DNA of 64,000 nt from AP-15 sp963812675 (lineage in GTDB: Bacteria; Pseudomonadota; Alphaproteobacteria; ATCC43930; CGMCC-115725), in NCBI GenBank assembly GCA_963812675.1, contig CAWEWR010000007.1, positions 558,001 through 622,000 of the forward strand, read 5' to 3'. A program made the position numbers and the translations under genes. Shown one piece after another: positions 42,674-51,408 of the stretch. Numbering within the stretch: position 1 is the first letter of the stretch; the number at the start of each line of letters is the position of its first letter. The notes beneath the pieces are model-generated. The model did no database searches and was not told the origin of the DNA. It worked only from the letters and a program-made list of their open reading frames with translations.

Positions 42674-43027
42674 TTAGGGCTCGCGGCGGATTCGCACGCC
42701 ACGCCCGGTTGCGACGACGACAGCACCGCCGAGCCTATCAAGATCGACCCGATCGAGCGTAAGGGCAGCGAGTTCCATGTAGGAGCGCCGGCTCTCTTCC
42801 GGGACCCGCAGCAAAATCACGCCGCAGTGACTTCCAGGAGGGTATCTGCGCAGATCTGCGAACCCCTTGTCTGCCGTAATCAACCAGCGGCGCTCATTTT
42901 GGATGGATGACCAGAGGATATTGTCAGGCGTTCCCTGCCAGCCTTGCTCCACCACCGTCGCTGTGTCATGGCCCCGAGCAGCCAGTAACTCGGCGATCTG
43001 CCCGAGTAGATCCTCGTCCACCTTCAC
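42674..43027 (-). CDS. DUF5615-type PIN-like protein (putative toxin)
   Basis: A 117-residue protein of the DUF5615 PIN-like group. It begins VKVDEDLLGQIAELLAARGHD with GTG at 43027, has the acidic TADKGFADLRRY near residue 52, which corresponds to a PIN-domain active-site region, and ends in a basic tail. The gene starts 8 bp after the DUF433 stop and is on the same strand, so the two form an operon typical of a toxin-antitoxin pair. Alternative starts are possible because no clear ribosome-binding site is next to the GTG. Confidence 0.78.
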   Translation of the reverse strand: MKVDEDLLGQIAELLAARGHDTATVVEQGWQGTPDNILWSSIQNERRWLITADKGFADLRRYPPGSHCGVILLRVPEESRRSYMELAALTLDRVDLDRLGGAVVVATGRGVRIRREP

Positions 43028-43035
43028 GCGGGCGA

Positions 43036-43284
43036 TCAGCGGCTCCCATCGCTGTAGAGGGGAATGAAGTCGGCATTGCTCACCGCTTCCGCAGCAAACT
43101 TCAAGGCAGCCTTGACGTCCTCGCTGGTCAGCTGCGGCCAAGCTGCCAAGATCTGCTCCGAAGTGTCGCCGTCGGCGACGCTCCCCACGATCACACTCAC
43201 CGGCACACGCGTGCCCTTGATGCACGGTTCGCCGTGATGGATCGCTGGATCAATTACGATCCTTTGGCGCCAATTCCCGCTCAT
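43036..43284 (-). CDS. DUF433 protein (putative antitoxin)
   Basis: An 82-residue DUF433 protein. RIVIDPAIHHGEPCIKGTRVP is the characteristic start, and DGDTSEQILAAWPQLTSEDVKAAL the helix-turn-helix region. Members of this family are usually the antitoxin partner of DUF5615 toxins, and here the pair is adjacent with an 8-bp gap. The DNA-binding role and autoregulation are by analogy. Confidence 0.82.
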   Translation of the reverse strand: MSGNWRQRIVIDPAIHHGEPCIKGTRVPVSVIVGSVADGDTSEQILAAWPQLTSEDVKAALKFAAEAVSNADFIPLYSDGSR

Positions 43285-43446
43285 CTCATCCTCAACTAAA
43301 CCTTATACGAGCCTGGCCAGGGGTGGTAGCAGCATTGCCTTCCGCGTGAGCGAAACCAACCGCAATCCTGATGATGGTATCCTGAGCGAAGCCCTTGTAC
43401 TGTCCGCCCGCTTGCAACCTACCCGTCTAAGGAGAGAGCACGATCA

Positions 43447-44391
43447 GTGGAACAGCGTAATCTCGGCCGATCCGGCCTTCTCGTGTCGGTGGTCGGCCTC
43501 GGCTGCAATAATTTCGGCGGCCGCATCGATTTCGAGGCGACAAAGAAGGTCGTCCACCAGGCGCTCGATCTCGGCATCACCTTTTTTGATGAAGCCGATA
43601 CCTATGGCGATCCGCGCGGCAGTTCCGAGACCTATCTCGGGCAGATCCTTGGAGACCGGCGCAAGGACATCGTATTGGCGACGAAGTTTGCCCGCCCGAT
43701 GGATCCCGCTGGCCGGCTGCAGGGGGCGTCGCGGCGCTACATCATGGCCGAGGTCGAAGCGAGCCTAAGGCGCCTTAAGACCGACTGGATCGACCTCTAT
43801 CAGCAGCACCAGCCCGATCCGCTGACCCCGATCGAGGAGACGTTGCGGGCGCTGGACGACCTGGTCCGGCACGGCAAGGTCCGTTACATCGGCTGCTCGA
43901 CCCTGCCGGCCTGGCAGGTCGTCGAGGCGCAGTGGACATCCAAGCATCTCGGCCTCCACCGTTTCATCTCGTGCCAGGAGGAGTACAGCCTGCTCGCCCG
44001 CGACCTCGACCGCGACATGATGCCGGTGCTCGAAGCCTACGGTCTCGGTCTGATCCCCTTCCGCCCGCTGGCGGATGGCCTGTTGACCGGCAAGTACCAG
44101 CGCGGCATAGCCCCGCCCGCCGGCACCCGTTTGGCGACGATGTCGAGAGCAGCGGATCGCAACCTGACCGATGAAAACTGGGCGATCGTCGAGCGGCTCG
44201 CCGGGTTTGCCGCCGAGCGCGGCCATACCTTGCTGGAACTTGCCTTCAGCTGGCTGGTGCGCCGCCCGGCCGTGGCCAGCGTCATCGCCGGAGCGACGAG
44301 GCCGGAACAGGTCGAACAGAATGTCCGCGCCACCGCGTGGGGCTTGACGCCGCAGGAGATGCAAGAGATCGATGCGCTGACGGCCAAATGA
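43447..44391 (+). CDS. Aldo/keto reductase
   Basis: A 314-residue aldo/keto reductase. The start is GTG at 43447 with AGGAGAG upstream. NLGRSGLLVSVVGLGCNNFGG opens the family; FFDEADTYGDPRGSSETYLG carries the catalytic Asp-Tyr pair (near residues 43-48). DWIDLYQQHQPDP near residue 112 holds the catalytic His region. The C-terminal IAGATRPEQVEQNVRA is the NADPH-binding segment. An SDR gene follows 27 bp later. Substrate not predictable. Confidence 0.9.
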   Translation: MEQRNLGRSGLLVSVVGLGCNNFGGRIDFEATKKVVHQALDLGITFFDEADTYGDPRGSSETYLGQILGDRRKDIVLATKFARPMDPAGRLQGASRRYIMAEVEASLRRLKTDWIDLYQQHQPDPLTPIEETLRALDDLVRHGKVRYIGCSTLPAWQVVEAQWTSKHLGLHRFISCQEEYSLLARDLDRDMMPVLEAYGLGLIPFRPLADGLLTGKYQRGIAPPAGTRLATMSRAADRNLTDENWAIVERLAGFAAERGHTLLELAFSWLVRRPAVASVIAGATRPEQVEQNVRATAWGLTPQEMQEIDALTAK

Positions 44392-44418
44392 CTCAAATCC
44401 CGGAGGAGGAGTAGCAAG

Positions 44419-45204
44419 ATGGAAATTCGGTTGGACGGCAGGACCGCGGTCGTCACCGGTGGCAGCAAGGGGCTGGGCTTGGCCATCGCCGAGGAATATG
44501 CCAAGTCTGGCGCCGACGTCACGATCCTGGCTCGCGACCAGGGAACCCTCAACGAAGCCAAGGCCAGGATCCAGGCCGGCGCGCCGGGCCGCAAGGTCGC
44601 CGCGATCAGCTGCGACGTATCGAAGGCCGCCGACGTCCGCAAGACCTACGACCAGATCGTCTCCGAGTTCGGCAAGATCGACATCTTCGTCAACAACGCC
44701 GGGCAATCGACGCGCGGACCGTCGGAGACGGTCACCGATGAGATGTGGCAAGCCGACCTGGACCTCAAACTGTTCGCGCAGATCCGCTTCTGCCGGCTCC
44801 TCTTCCCGCAGATGAAGCAGCGCAAATGGGGCCGCATCATCAGCGTCCTCAACATCGGCGCCAAGGCGCCGGGCGCCGATAGCGCGCCGACCTCGGTCAG
44901 CCGTGCCGCCCAGATGGCCTTCACCAAGGTGCTGTCGCAGGAGGGCGCGCCGCACAACGTGCTGGTCAATTCGCTGCATGTCGGGGTCATCGTCAGCGAC
45001 CAGATCGTCCGCCGCCATAAGCGCGAGGGCGCCAATGTCTCGCTCGACGATTTCATCGCCCAGGCCGGGCGCGGCGTGCCGATGGGCCGGATGGGAAGAG
45101 CCGAGGAATTCGCCAACATCGCGACTTTCCTCGCGTCCGACGCCGCCTCTTATGTGACCGGCTGCGCCATCAACGTCGACGGCGGCCGTTCCCCGGTCGT
45201 GTAG
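44419..45204 (+). CDS. SDR-family oxidoreductase
   Basis: A 261-residue short-chain dehydrogenase. The NAD(P) motif is TGGSKGLGLAIAEEYAKSG near residue 15. VNNAGQSTRGPSETV is near residue 93. At the usual Ser-Tyr-Lys positions I see ISVLNIGAKAPGADSAPTSVSRAAQMAFTK split in place of the classical SxxxYxxxK, so the catalytic Tyr is missing or shifted: the region contains no Tyr. This may affect activity. The C-terminal GCAINVDGGRSPVV closes the fold. An aldo/keto reductase precedes it. Confidence 0.87.
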   Translation: MEIRLDGRTAVVTGGSKGLGLAIAEEYAKSGADVTILARDQGTLNEAKARIQAGAPGRKVAAISCDVSKAADVRKTYDQIVSEFGKIDIFVNNAGQSTRGPSETVTDEMWQADLDLKLFAQIRFCRLLFPQMKQRKWGRIISVLNIGAKAPGADSAPTSVSRAAQMAFTKVLSQEGAPHNVLVNSLHVGVIVSDQIVRRHKREGANVSLDDFIAQAGRGVPMGRMGRAEEFANIATFLASDAASYVTGCAINVDGGRSPVV

Positions 45205-45209
45205 CCGAT

Positions 45210-45275
45210 CCCCTCACCCACCAAGCCCCCTCTCCCGCAGTGGATTGCGGGAGAGGGCGCCGAGCGCGAGCGTCT
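45210..45275. repeat. GC-rich palindromic element (copy 6), between convergent genes
   Basis: CCCTCACCCACCAAGCCCCC leads into CTCTCCCGC, then GCGGGAGAGGGCGCCGAGCG. The hairpin core CTCTCCCGC/GCGGGAGAG matches copies 1-5. It lies between the convergent SDR and NudC genes (stops at 45204 and 45279). Confidence 0.85.
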
Positions 45276-45278
45276 CGC

Positions 45279-46205
45279 TTACACGCTGTCGACGCCGAAG
45301 GCCCAGCGGCGGGCGATCTGATGGCCGATCGCCAAGGGTGGCGGCAACGTCGGCAGACCCGGAATGGGGTCGTCCGAGCGCGACCGTTCGACCATTTCCC
45401 GGACCTCGTCGCGCCCGAACCAGCGCACTTCGGCGAGCTCTTCGGGATCGATCGTGATTTCCTCGGTCAGCGCTTCGCCTAGAAAGCCCATCATCAGGCT
45501 CGACGGGAACGGCCAAGGCTGCGAGGCGAGATAGCGGACACGTCCGACTTGAATGCCCGATTCCTCGAGGACTTCGCGGCGCACCGCCTCCTCCGGGGTC
45601 TCGCCCGGCTCCATGAAACCGGCGAGACACGAGAACCGCGCCCCGGGACGCCGATGGCCGCGGCCGAGTAGGCAACGCTCGCCTTTGACGGCGAGCATGA
45701 TTACGACCGGATCGACGCGCGGAAAATGGTGCGCCTTGCAACTGGGGCAATGCCGCACCCACCCTCCCGAAGCGACGACGCTGGGCGTCCCGCATCGTGC
45801 GCAGAAGCGATGCCGATCGTGCCAATCGATCAGCGAGCGCGCCTCGGCGAGTATCGCCGCCTCGCCGCCGTCGATCATCGGAGCGGCTGCGCGCGCATCC
45901 ATTAGTACGCTGCCGTCATGGCTCGGGCCTTCGGTCGAGCCTGCGTCGAGCGCGAAATAGGCTCGGTCGTCACCCATACCGAGGAGAATGAGGGTGCTGC
46001 CGCCATCGATCAACGGCTGCCACGGCGCAACGCCCTGCCAATCCAAAGCCGCTGCCGAAGAATGGCGGATCTTCGGCTTGAGCCCGTGCAGCGGCAGCAC
46101 CCGGGTGCTGGGATTTTCCAGCAGCGACGCGACCCAGCCGGCATTCTGGCGGCGCTGGCTCACGCGGTCGAGCGGGTTGCCCCCAAAGCAATAAATCTCT
46201 TCCAT
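45279..46205 (-). CDS. nudC: NAD(+) diphosphatase (NudC)
   Basis: A 308-residue NADH pyrophosphatase, which splits NADH and removes NAD caps from RNA. The zinc ribbon has FCARCGTP and HCPSCKAHHFPRVDPVVIM (Cys pairs near residues 132-155). The Nudix box GFMEPGETPEEAVRREVLEE is near residue 195, and SQPWPFPSSLM downstream is the NudC-specific QPWPFPxS motif. Complete and of normal length. Confidence 0.95.
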   Translation of the reverse strand: MEEIYCFGGNPLDRVSQRRQNAGWVASLLENPSTRVLPLHGLKPKIRHSSAAALDWQGVAPWQPLIDGGSTLILLGMGDDRAYFALDAGSTEGPSHDGSVLMDARAAAPMIDGGEAAILAEARSLIDWHDRHRFCARCGTPSVVASGGWVRHCPSCKAHHFPRVDPVVIMLAVKGERCLLGRGHRRPGARFSCLAGFMEPGETPEEAVRREVLEESGIQVGRVRYLASQPWPFPSSLMMGFLGEALTEEITIDPEELAEVRWFGRDEVREMVERSRSDDPIPGLPTLPPPLAIGHQIARRWAFGVDSV

Positions 46206-46509
46206 TTGGACAGCATACCTCTTCAGTGCCGGTCACAGTCTAACGCAGCAATGCCGCATTGTGCTCGGGTTTAATCGGCGTCGTAGGTGAGCAGTATGAG
46301 GCCGTAGGGCGTTGTCGCGGCTTGGCGGCTCGCGGCGTGGTGGGCCGGTGCCTTCGCCTCGGTGATCTTGCGGGCCGCGAGGTTACCGCCGCGGTGCTGG
46401 ATTCGCGCCCGGTGTGCGGCCGAGTAGCTTGCGGGATGCCGAGGATGGCGCGACTGCGGTATGGTGGGCGGAGTTTGGGGAATTCGCCCCGATTGAGGGA
46501 TTGCGGCAC
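46206..46509. other. Intergenic region with no convincing gene
   Basis: About 300 bp between nudC and the AtuA-type gene. Only short open frames exist on both strands and none resembles a known family. The frame of the AtuA-type gene stays open back to 46414, so part of it may belong to that gene if its start is earlier than I placed it. Promoters for both divergent genes must lie here, but I see no clear motif. Confidence 0.5.
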
Positions 46510-47883
46510 GTGCCATCACCCGGGTCTTCGCTGCGCATCCTGTGCCCCAACGGGCATCTGGGCTTCGCACCGATCAAGACTGGCAGCTTTCAGCTCGGGC
46601 TCGAAAGCGCGCCGGATCTGATCTGCGCCGATTCCGGGTCGTGCGATGTCGGTCCGGGGCCGCTCGGCGCCGATGTCTCGTCGAGCCCGGTGCAGTGGCA
46701 GAGGCACGATCTCGAGCACATGCTATTGGGGGCGCGCCGGCTCGGCGTACCGGTGATCGTCGGCTCGGCCGGCGATACCGGCAGCAATAGCGGGGTCGAC
46801 CGGTTTGTCGGCATGATCAAGGATCTTGCCCGCGAACACCGCTTGGCGCGGTTCCGCATCGGCTATTTCTACTCGGAAGGCGGCGAGGACTATCTGCGCC
46901 GCAAAATCGCCGCGGGCGATGCGATCGAGGGGCTCGACGGACGGCCGCCGCTCGACCTGGCGACCCTCGGCGCTACCGACCGTGTCGTGGCGATGGCCGG
47001 GGTGCACCCCTACATCGAGTTGCTCGACCGGGGCGCCGATGTCATCATCGGCGGCCGCAGCAGCGACTGCGCCATCTTTGCCGCGCCGACGATGCGTCAG
47101 GGCTTCCCCGCAGGGCTCGCCTACTTCGCCGGCAAGGTGCTCGAATGCGCGTCGTTTTGCGCGGAGCCCTACGCCGGCAAGGAATCGGTGCTGGGCGAGA
47201 TCACGATGGAGGACTTCAAGGTGACGGCGCTGTGGCGGGAGCAGCGCTGCACGATCGCCTCCGTCGCGGCTCATACGATGTATGAGCGCCCGAACCCGTT
47301 TTACGAACACTTCCTCGGCGGCCATATCGATATGAGAGAGTGCCTCTACGAGCAGTATGACGAGCGCACCACCCGCATTACGGGGCCGAAATACATTCCC
47401 GCGACCGAGCTACGGGCTAAGCTCGAGGGTGCCGGCAAGCTCGGCGAGCGCTATGTCGGTCTGGTCGGCGTGCGCGACCCCTACACGATCGAGAATATCG
47501 ACGCAGTCATCGCTTGGGCCCGGCAACAGGCGGCCGAGCGCTTCGGCCCGACGGGTTACGAGCTGCACTACACCGTTTATGGCCGCGACGCGATCCTCGG
47601 AGCGCTCGAGCCACTGCGGCGCTCGCCCGGCCACGAGGTGTGCGTCGTCGTGCAGGCGATCGCGCCGACGCGGGAGATGGCCGAGGAGGTATGCATGACC
47701 GGCACCCGCCAGATGTTCTATGCGCGGCTGCCCGCGGTGAAAGGCACCGCCGGCGGGGTCGCCTTTCTGCTCGACGAGGTGATGCCTGCAAGCCCCGCCT
47801 ATCGCTGGACGGTCAACCACACCGTACGCGTCGACGACCCGCTCGAATTGTTTCCGACCTTCATCACGGAAGCCGGCGGGTAA
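46510..47883 (+). CDS. AtuA-family (DUF1446) acyclic terpene utilisation-like protein
   Basis: A protein of the AtuA/DUF1446 family. LRILCPNGHLGFAPIKTGSF is near the start; DLICADSGSCDVGPGPLGAD and VIVGSAGDTGSNSGVDRFVG follow. DVIIGGRSSDCAIFAAPTM and YVGLVGVRDPYTIENIDAVI are further conserved blocks. The start is uncertain: candidates in frame are ATG 46414, TTG 46501 and GTG 46510. I use the GTG because GAGGGA lies about 10 bp before it and conserved sequence begins just after. The DUF4387 gene overlaps by 1 base. AtuA is needed for citronellol use in Pseudomonas, but its biochemical role is unresolved. Confidence 0.85.
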   Translation: MPSPGSSLRILCPNGHLGFAPIKTGSFQLGLESAPDLICADSGSCDVGPGPLGADVSSSPVQWQRHDLEHMLLGARRLGVPVIVGSAGDTGSNSGVDRFVGMIKDLAREHRLARFRIGYFYSEGGEDYLRRKIAAGDAIEGLDGRPPLDLATLGATDRVVAMAGVHPYIELLDRGADVIIGGRSSDCAIFAAPTMRQGFPAGLAYFAGKVLECASFCAEPYAGKESVLGEITMEDFKVTALWREQRCTIASVAAHTMYERPNPFYEHFLGGHIDMRECLYEQYDERTTRITGPKYIPATELRAKLEGAGKLGERYVGLVGVRDPYTIENIDAVIAWARQQAAERFGPTGYELHYTVYGRDAILGALEPLRRSPGHEVCVVVQAIAPTREMAEEVCMTGTRQMFYARLPAVKGTAGGVAFLLDEVMPASPAYRWTVNHTVRVDDPLELFPTFITEAGG

Positions 47884-48206
47884 TGATCACACGCAAGCTC
47901 TCCGCGATAGCGAAAACGGTCCGCAGCAAGAATGCCGGGATCGACAAGATCACCTTCGACGTTATCTTCGCGGAGCGCGCCGATTACGATCTCGTCCGCC
48001 GCAGCGGTGTGCTGTCGCGGGCGGCGGTCTGCCGGATCTTTGGCATTCCGCAGAGCCGCATCACTGATTACGTCGAGTTCGACCCGGCATTGGCGATCAA
48101 GTTCACAATCCTGCGACAGGTCACCAGCGGCAGCCCCGGCGACGCCGACATCTTTGGCAGCCAGCAATACGGCCCGTTGTTGGATATCGCGGTTCCGACG
48201 GGGTGA
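47883..48206 (+). CDS. DUF4387 protein
   Basis: A 107-residue protein of the DUF4387 group, beginning MITRKLSAIAKTVRSKNAGI. It carries IDKITFDVIFAERADYDLV and a conserved FTILRQVTSGSPGDADIFGS followed by QQYGPLLDI. Such proteins are regularly encoded directly after DUF1446 proteins, as here: the start overlaps the AtuA-type stop by one base (TAATG). Probably a partner subunit; function unknown. Confidence 0.88.
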   Translation: MITRKLSAIAKTVRSKNAGIDKITFDVIFAERADYDLVRRSGVLSRAAVCRIFGIPQSRITDYVEFDPALAIKFTILRQVTSGSPGDADIFGSQQYGPLLDIAVPTG

Positions 48207-48240
48207 TCGCTGTCTGGCTGGGGCTCAGGGAGACCGAGAC

Positions 48241-49647
48241 ATGACCGATTTTCGTGTGGAAACCGATAGCCTCGGCAAAGTCGAGGTCCCGGCCGACAAG
48301 CTATGGGGCGCGCAGACCCAGCGCTCTCTCGAGCATTTCAGCATCGGCAAGGACCTGATGCCGCGCGAGATGATCGAGGCCTACGCCATCTTGAAGAAGG
48401 CGGCGGCAAATGCCAACCATGCCGGCGGACGACTGGACGACAGGACCCACGGGCTCATTATCCGGGTGTGCAACGAGATACTGGCGGGGAAGCATCAAGA
48501 CATGTTTCCGCTGCACGTCTGGATGACCGGCAGCGGCACGCAGTTCAATATGAACGTCAACGAGGTGATCTCCAATCGCGCCAGCCAGCTCGCCGGCACA
48601 CCGCTCGCCGGCAAGACGCCGGTGCATCCCAATGATCATGTCAACATGTCGCAATCGTCGAACGATACGTTTCCGTCTGCGATGTACATCGCGGCGGCGC
48701 TCGGCGTGACGCAACGCCTGGTCCCCGCGGTCCGCGCCCTGCATGAGGCGATCGCGGCCAAAGCGGAGGCGTGGAACGACATCGTCAAGATCGGGCGCAC
48801 TCATATGCAGGATGCGACGCCGATCACGCTCGGGCAGGAATGGTCGGGCTATGCCGGCATGCTGGCGGAGGATCTGGAGCGGATAGACGACACGCTGAAG
48901 GGCGTCTATCGCCTCGCGCTCGGCGGTACGGCGGTCGGTACCGGGATCAACGCCGCCCCCGGCTTCGCCGAGGCTGCGGCCGCCGAGATTGCCCGGCTCA
49001 CCAAGCTGCCCTTCGTCAGCGCGCCGAACAAATTCACGGTGCAGGGCTCGCATGACGCGCTGGTGCACCTTTCCGGCACGCTGCGGACATTGGCCGCATC
49101 GCTCTACAAGATCGCCAACGACATCAGGCTGATGTCGTGCGGCCCACGCGCCGGGTTTGCGGAATTGCTGATCCCGGAAAACGAGCCGGGGTCGTCGATC
49201 ATGCCCGGAAAGGTCAACCCGACGCAGGCCGAGGCGCTGACGATGATCGCCGTGCAGGTGATGGGCAACGACGTGGCGGTGGGTTTCGGCGGCGCCGGCG
49301 GATATTTGGAGATGAACGTCTACAAGCCGCTGATCATCTTCAACCTCATGCACTCGATCACGATCCTGACGGACGGGTGCACGAACTTCCGCAAATTCCT
49401 GGTCGAGGGCACCAGGCCGAACCTTCCGAAGATCAAGGAATACCTCGATCGCTCCCTGATGCTGGTGACCGCGCTCGCTCCGGTGATCGGCTATGACAAG
49501 GCGTCGCAGATCGCGCACCACGCAATGGACCACGACCTGACCCTCAAAGCCGCGGCGCTCGGCCTCGGCTACGTCACCGAGGAGGAGTTCGATCGCATCG
49601 TGGACCCGACCAAGATGGTCAAGCCGTACGTCGCCATCGGAGTCTGA
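48241..49647 (+). CDS. fumC: Class II fumarate hydratase
   Basis: A 468-residue fumarase of the aspartase/fumarase superfamily, acting in the TCA cycle. GSGTQFNMNVNEVISNRA is near residue 99, HPNDHVNMSQSSNDTFPSAM near residue 129, and the superfamily signature GSSIMPGKVNPTQ near residue 319 contains the catalytic Ser loop. The ATG at 48241 starts the family's MTDFRVETDSLGKVEVP N-terminus. It converges with wrbA across a small palindromic element. Confidence 0.96.
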   Translation: MTDFRVETDSLGKVEVPADKLWGAQTQRSLEHFSIGKDLMPREMIEAYAILKKAAANANHAGGRLDDRTHGLIIRVCNEILAGKHQDMFPLHVWMTGSGTQFNMNVNEVISNRASQLAGTPLAGKTPVHPNDHVNMSQSSNDTFPSAMYIAAALGVTQRLVPAVRALHEAIAAKAEAWNDIVKIGRTHMQDATPITLGQEWSGYAGMLAEDLERIDDTLKGVYRLALGGTAVGTGINAAPGFAEAAAAEIARLTKLPFVSAPNKFTVQGSHDALVHLSGTLRTLAASLYKIANDIRLMSCGPRAGFAELLIPENEPGSSIMPGKVNPTQAEALTMIAVQVMGNDVAVGFGGAGGYLEMNVYKPLIIFNLMHSITILTDGCTNFRKFLVEGTRPNLPKIKEYLDRSLMLVTALAPVIGYDKASQIAHHAMDHDLTLKAAALGLGYVTEEEFDRIVDPTKMVKPYVAIGV

Positions 49648-49665
49648 ACTTCGTGTTCAGCTGGC

Positions 49666-49691
49666 CTCCCCCGCGCGCTGCGGGAGAGGGG
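49666..49691. repeat. GC-rich palindromic element (copy 7, short), between convergent genes
   Basis: CCTCCCCCGCGCGCTGCGGGAGAGGGG carries the CCCGC/GCGGG hairpin and the GGAGAGGGG right arm of the other copies, but is shorter and less symmetric. It lies between convergent fumC and wrbA (stops at 49647 and 49741). Confidence 0.65.
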
Positions 49692-49740
49692 AACGCCTCA
49701 TTGCATCGGCTGGGTGATACGGCACACCACAAGCGCAGAC

Positions 49741-50376
49741 TCAGCCCATTGATTTACGGCCGGCGATTAGTGCGTTAGTGATCTCCGCGACGTGCCTTCC
49801 CTGAAAGCGGGCGATGGCGCGCTCGTTTTCGCTTGGCGAGCGTGAACCGTCGATTCCGGCCAAAGTCGTGGCGCCATAGGGAGTGCCGCCGGTAATTTCA
49901 GCCATATTCAGGAGCCGCTGCTCGGTGTAAGGCACGCCGACGACGATCATGCCGTGGTGCAGCAACGTGAAATGGAAGCTGACGAGCGTGGTCTCATGGC
50001 CGCCGTGCTGTGACGCGGTGCAGGTAAAGGCGCTCCCGACCTTGCCGACCAGCGCACCGTTCGCCCACAACCCACCGGTTTGATCCAGGAAGTTTCGCAT
50101 CTGGGCGGCCATATTGCCGAAGCGCGTCGGCGTGCCGAAGATGATCGCGTCGGCTTCCGCCAATTGCGTAGGGTTTGCCACCGGCACGCGGGCGAATGCG
50201 GCACGAGCAACAGCCGCGCCGCTCTTTTCCAATATCTCGGCGGAGACGAGTTCGGGCACCTGCCACAGGCTCACGTCGCCGGCGCCGGCATCGCGGGCGC
50301 CCGAGGCGACCGCCTCCGCCATCTGATAGATATGGCCATACATGCTGTAAAAGATGACCTGAATTCTCGCTGACAT
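49741..50376 (-). CDS. wrbA: NAD(P)H:quinone oxidoreductase, WrbA type
   Basis: A 211-residue flavodoxin-fold protein. VIFYSMYGHIYQMAEAVASG near residue 8 is the FMN-phosphate loop, and FGTPTRFGNMAAQMRNFLDQ near residue 79 with TQGGHETT-like SQHGGHETTLVSFHFTLLHH near residue 123 are WrbA signatures. It reduces quinones to protect against redox cycling. Complete, with a normal length. Confidence 0.93.
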   Translation of the reverse strand: MSARIQVIFYSMYGHIYQMAEAVASGARDAGAGDVSLWQVPELVSAEILEKSGAAVARAAFARVPVANPTQLAEADAIIFGTPTRFGNMAAQMRNFLDQTGGLWANGALVGKVGSAFTCTASQHGGHETTLVSFHFTLLHHGMIVVGVPYTEQRLLNMAEITGGTPYGATTLAGIDGSRSPSENERAIARFQGRHVAEITNALIAGRKSMG

Positions 50377-50499
50377 CCGAAACCCCGTGACTGCCGGCGC
50401 AAAGGACCGCCGTTGGCCACAGTTTATGGCGCGTCACCGATCTCCGAAGTAAAGCGTCGTTAAGCGTGGTAAATCAGTAGCCGCCGCCTTTGCGCGCGA

Positions 50500-51285
50500 T
50501 TACTGGCCCTCGCGAACCACCGGATTGCGCAACGTGCCGATGCCGGTGATCTCGATCTCGACGGTGTCGCCGTGCTTCAAATTCTCGGGCGCGCCTTCGG
50601 TGCCCATCCACACGACGTCGCCGGGGTAGAGCGTTAGGTATTGCGAAATCCGGCTGATGAAGGTGGCGGGGCCAAAGATCATGCTGTCGGTCTTGAAGCG
50701 GAACCTCTCGCCGCCATTGACGCGAATGATCGTCTGCGCCGCGTCGAGATCGAAATCGGTTTCGATCCACGGTCCCATCGGCTTGAAGGTGTCGGTGTTC
50801 TTGGCGCGCCACAGGGTCCGGTCGCCAGCCTGCCAGGTCCGCTCGCTCATATCGTTGCCGATCGTCCAGCCGAGAACGCAGGACAGCGCCTCGCTCTCGG
50901 AGAGGTGCTTCGCCTTCTTGCCGATCACGGCGACGAGCTCGCCTTCGTACTGCACGCGCTCGGTCGCATCCGACGGGATCACGATCGGCTCGCCGTGCGC
51001 GATCAGCGCATTGTTGGCGCGATAGCCAATATCGGCGGCCGTCGGCAAATTGGGCTCTTGGCCCCGCTTTCTCGCCGCATCGATGACGTGCTCGGCGTAA
51101 TTGAGCCCGGCGCAATAGAAGGTGCGCGGCTCGACCGGGACCAACAGCTTGACCGACGACAACGGCCGGCGTGTCGTCGTCTTTTCATAGCCGGCAAACG
51201 GGTCGCCGCGCACCTCGGTGACGATGTCGCCGTCGAGGATCCCGTAAACCGGGTGCCCGTCGGCCGCGTAGCGTATCCAGCGCAT
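50500..51285 (-). CDS. Fumarylacetoacetate hydrolase family protein
   Basis: A 261-residue FAH-family enzyme. PVEPRTFYCAGLNYAEHV near residue 50 is the N-terminal loop, VQYEGELVAVIGKKAKHL near residue 110 holds the metal-binding Glu pair, and GYTIGNDMSERTWQ-like LGWTIGNDMSERTWQ and PGDVVWMGTEGAP near the C-terminus are conserved. Members hydrolyse or decarboxylate acylpyruvates or oxaloacetate. The substrate here is unknown; the family often belongs to aromatic degradation. Confidence 0.9.
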   Translation of the reverse strand: MRWIRYAADGHPVYGILDGDIVTEVRGDPFAGYEKTTTRRPLSSVKLLVPVEPRTFYCAGLNYAEHVIDAARKRGQEPNLPTAADIGYRANNALIAHGEPIVIPSDATERVQYEGELVAVIGKKAKHLSESEALSCVLGWTIGNDMSERTWQAGDRTLWRAKNTDTFKPMGPWIETDFDLDAAQTIIRVNGGERFRFKTDSMIFGPATFISRISQYLTLYPGDVVWMGTEGAPENLKHGDTVEIEITGIGTLRNPVVREGQ

Positions 51286-51408
51286 TCTCTCCCTCCTTCA
51301 TAAACCGGCACTTCGCCCTTCAGCATAAAGCTGAAGCTCGGCCCGTGTTGCGGTAAATTGTAAACGATGACTTGCCGAGACCCTGGCACGGGCCGTCGCA
51401 AACCATAT

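Noticed and set aside
48301..49533. 410-codon minus-strand open frame opposite fumC
   Set aside because: Shadow of fumC; composition is typical of an antisense frame.
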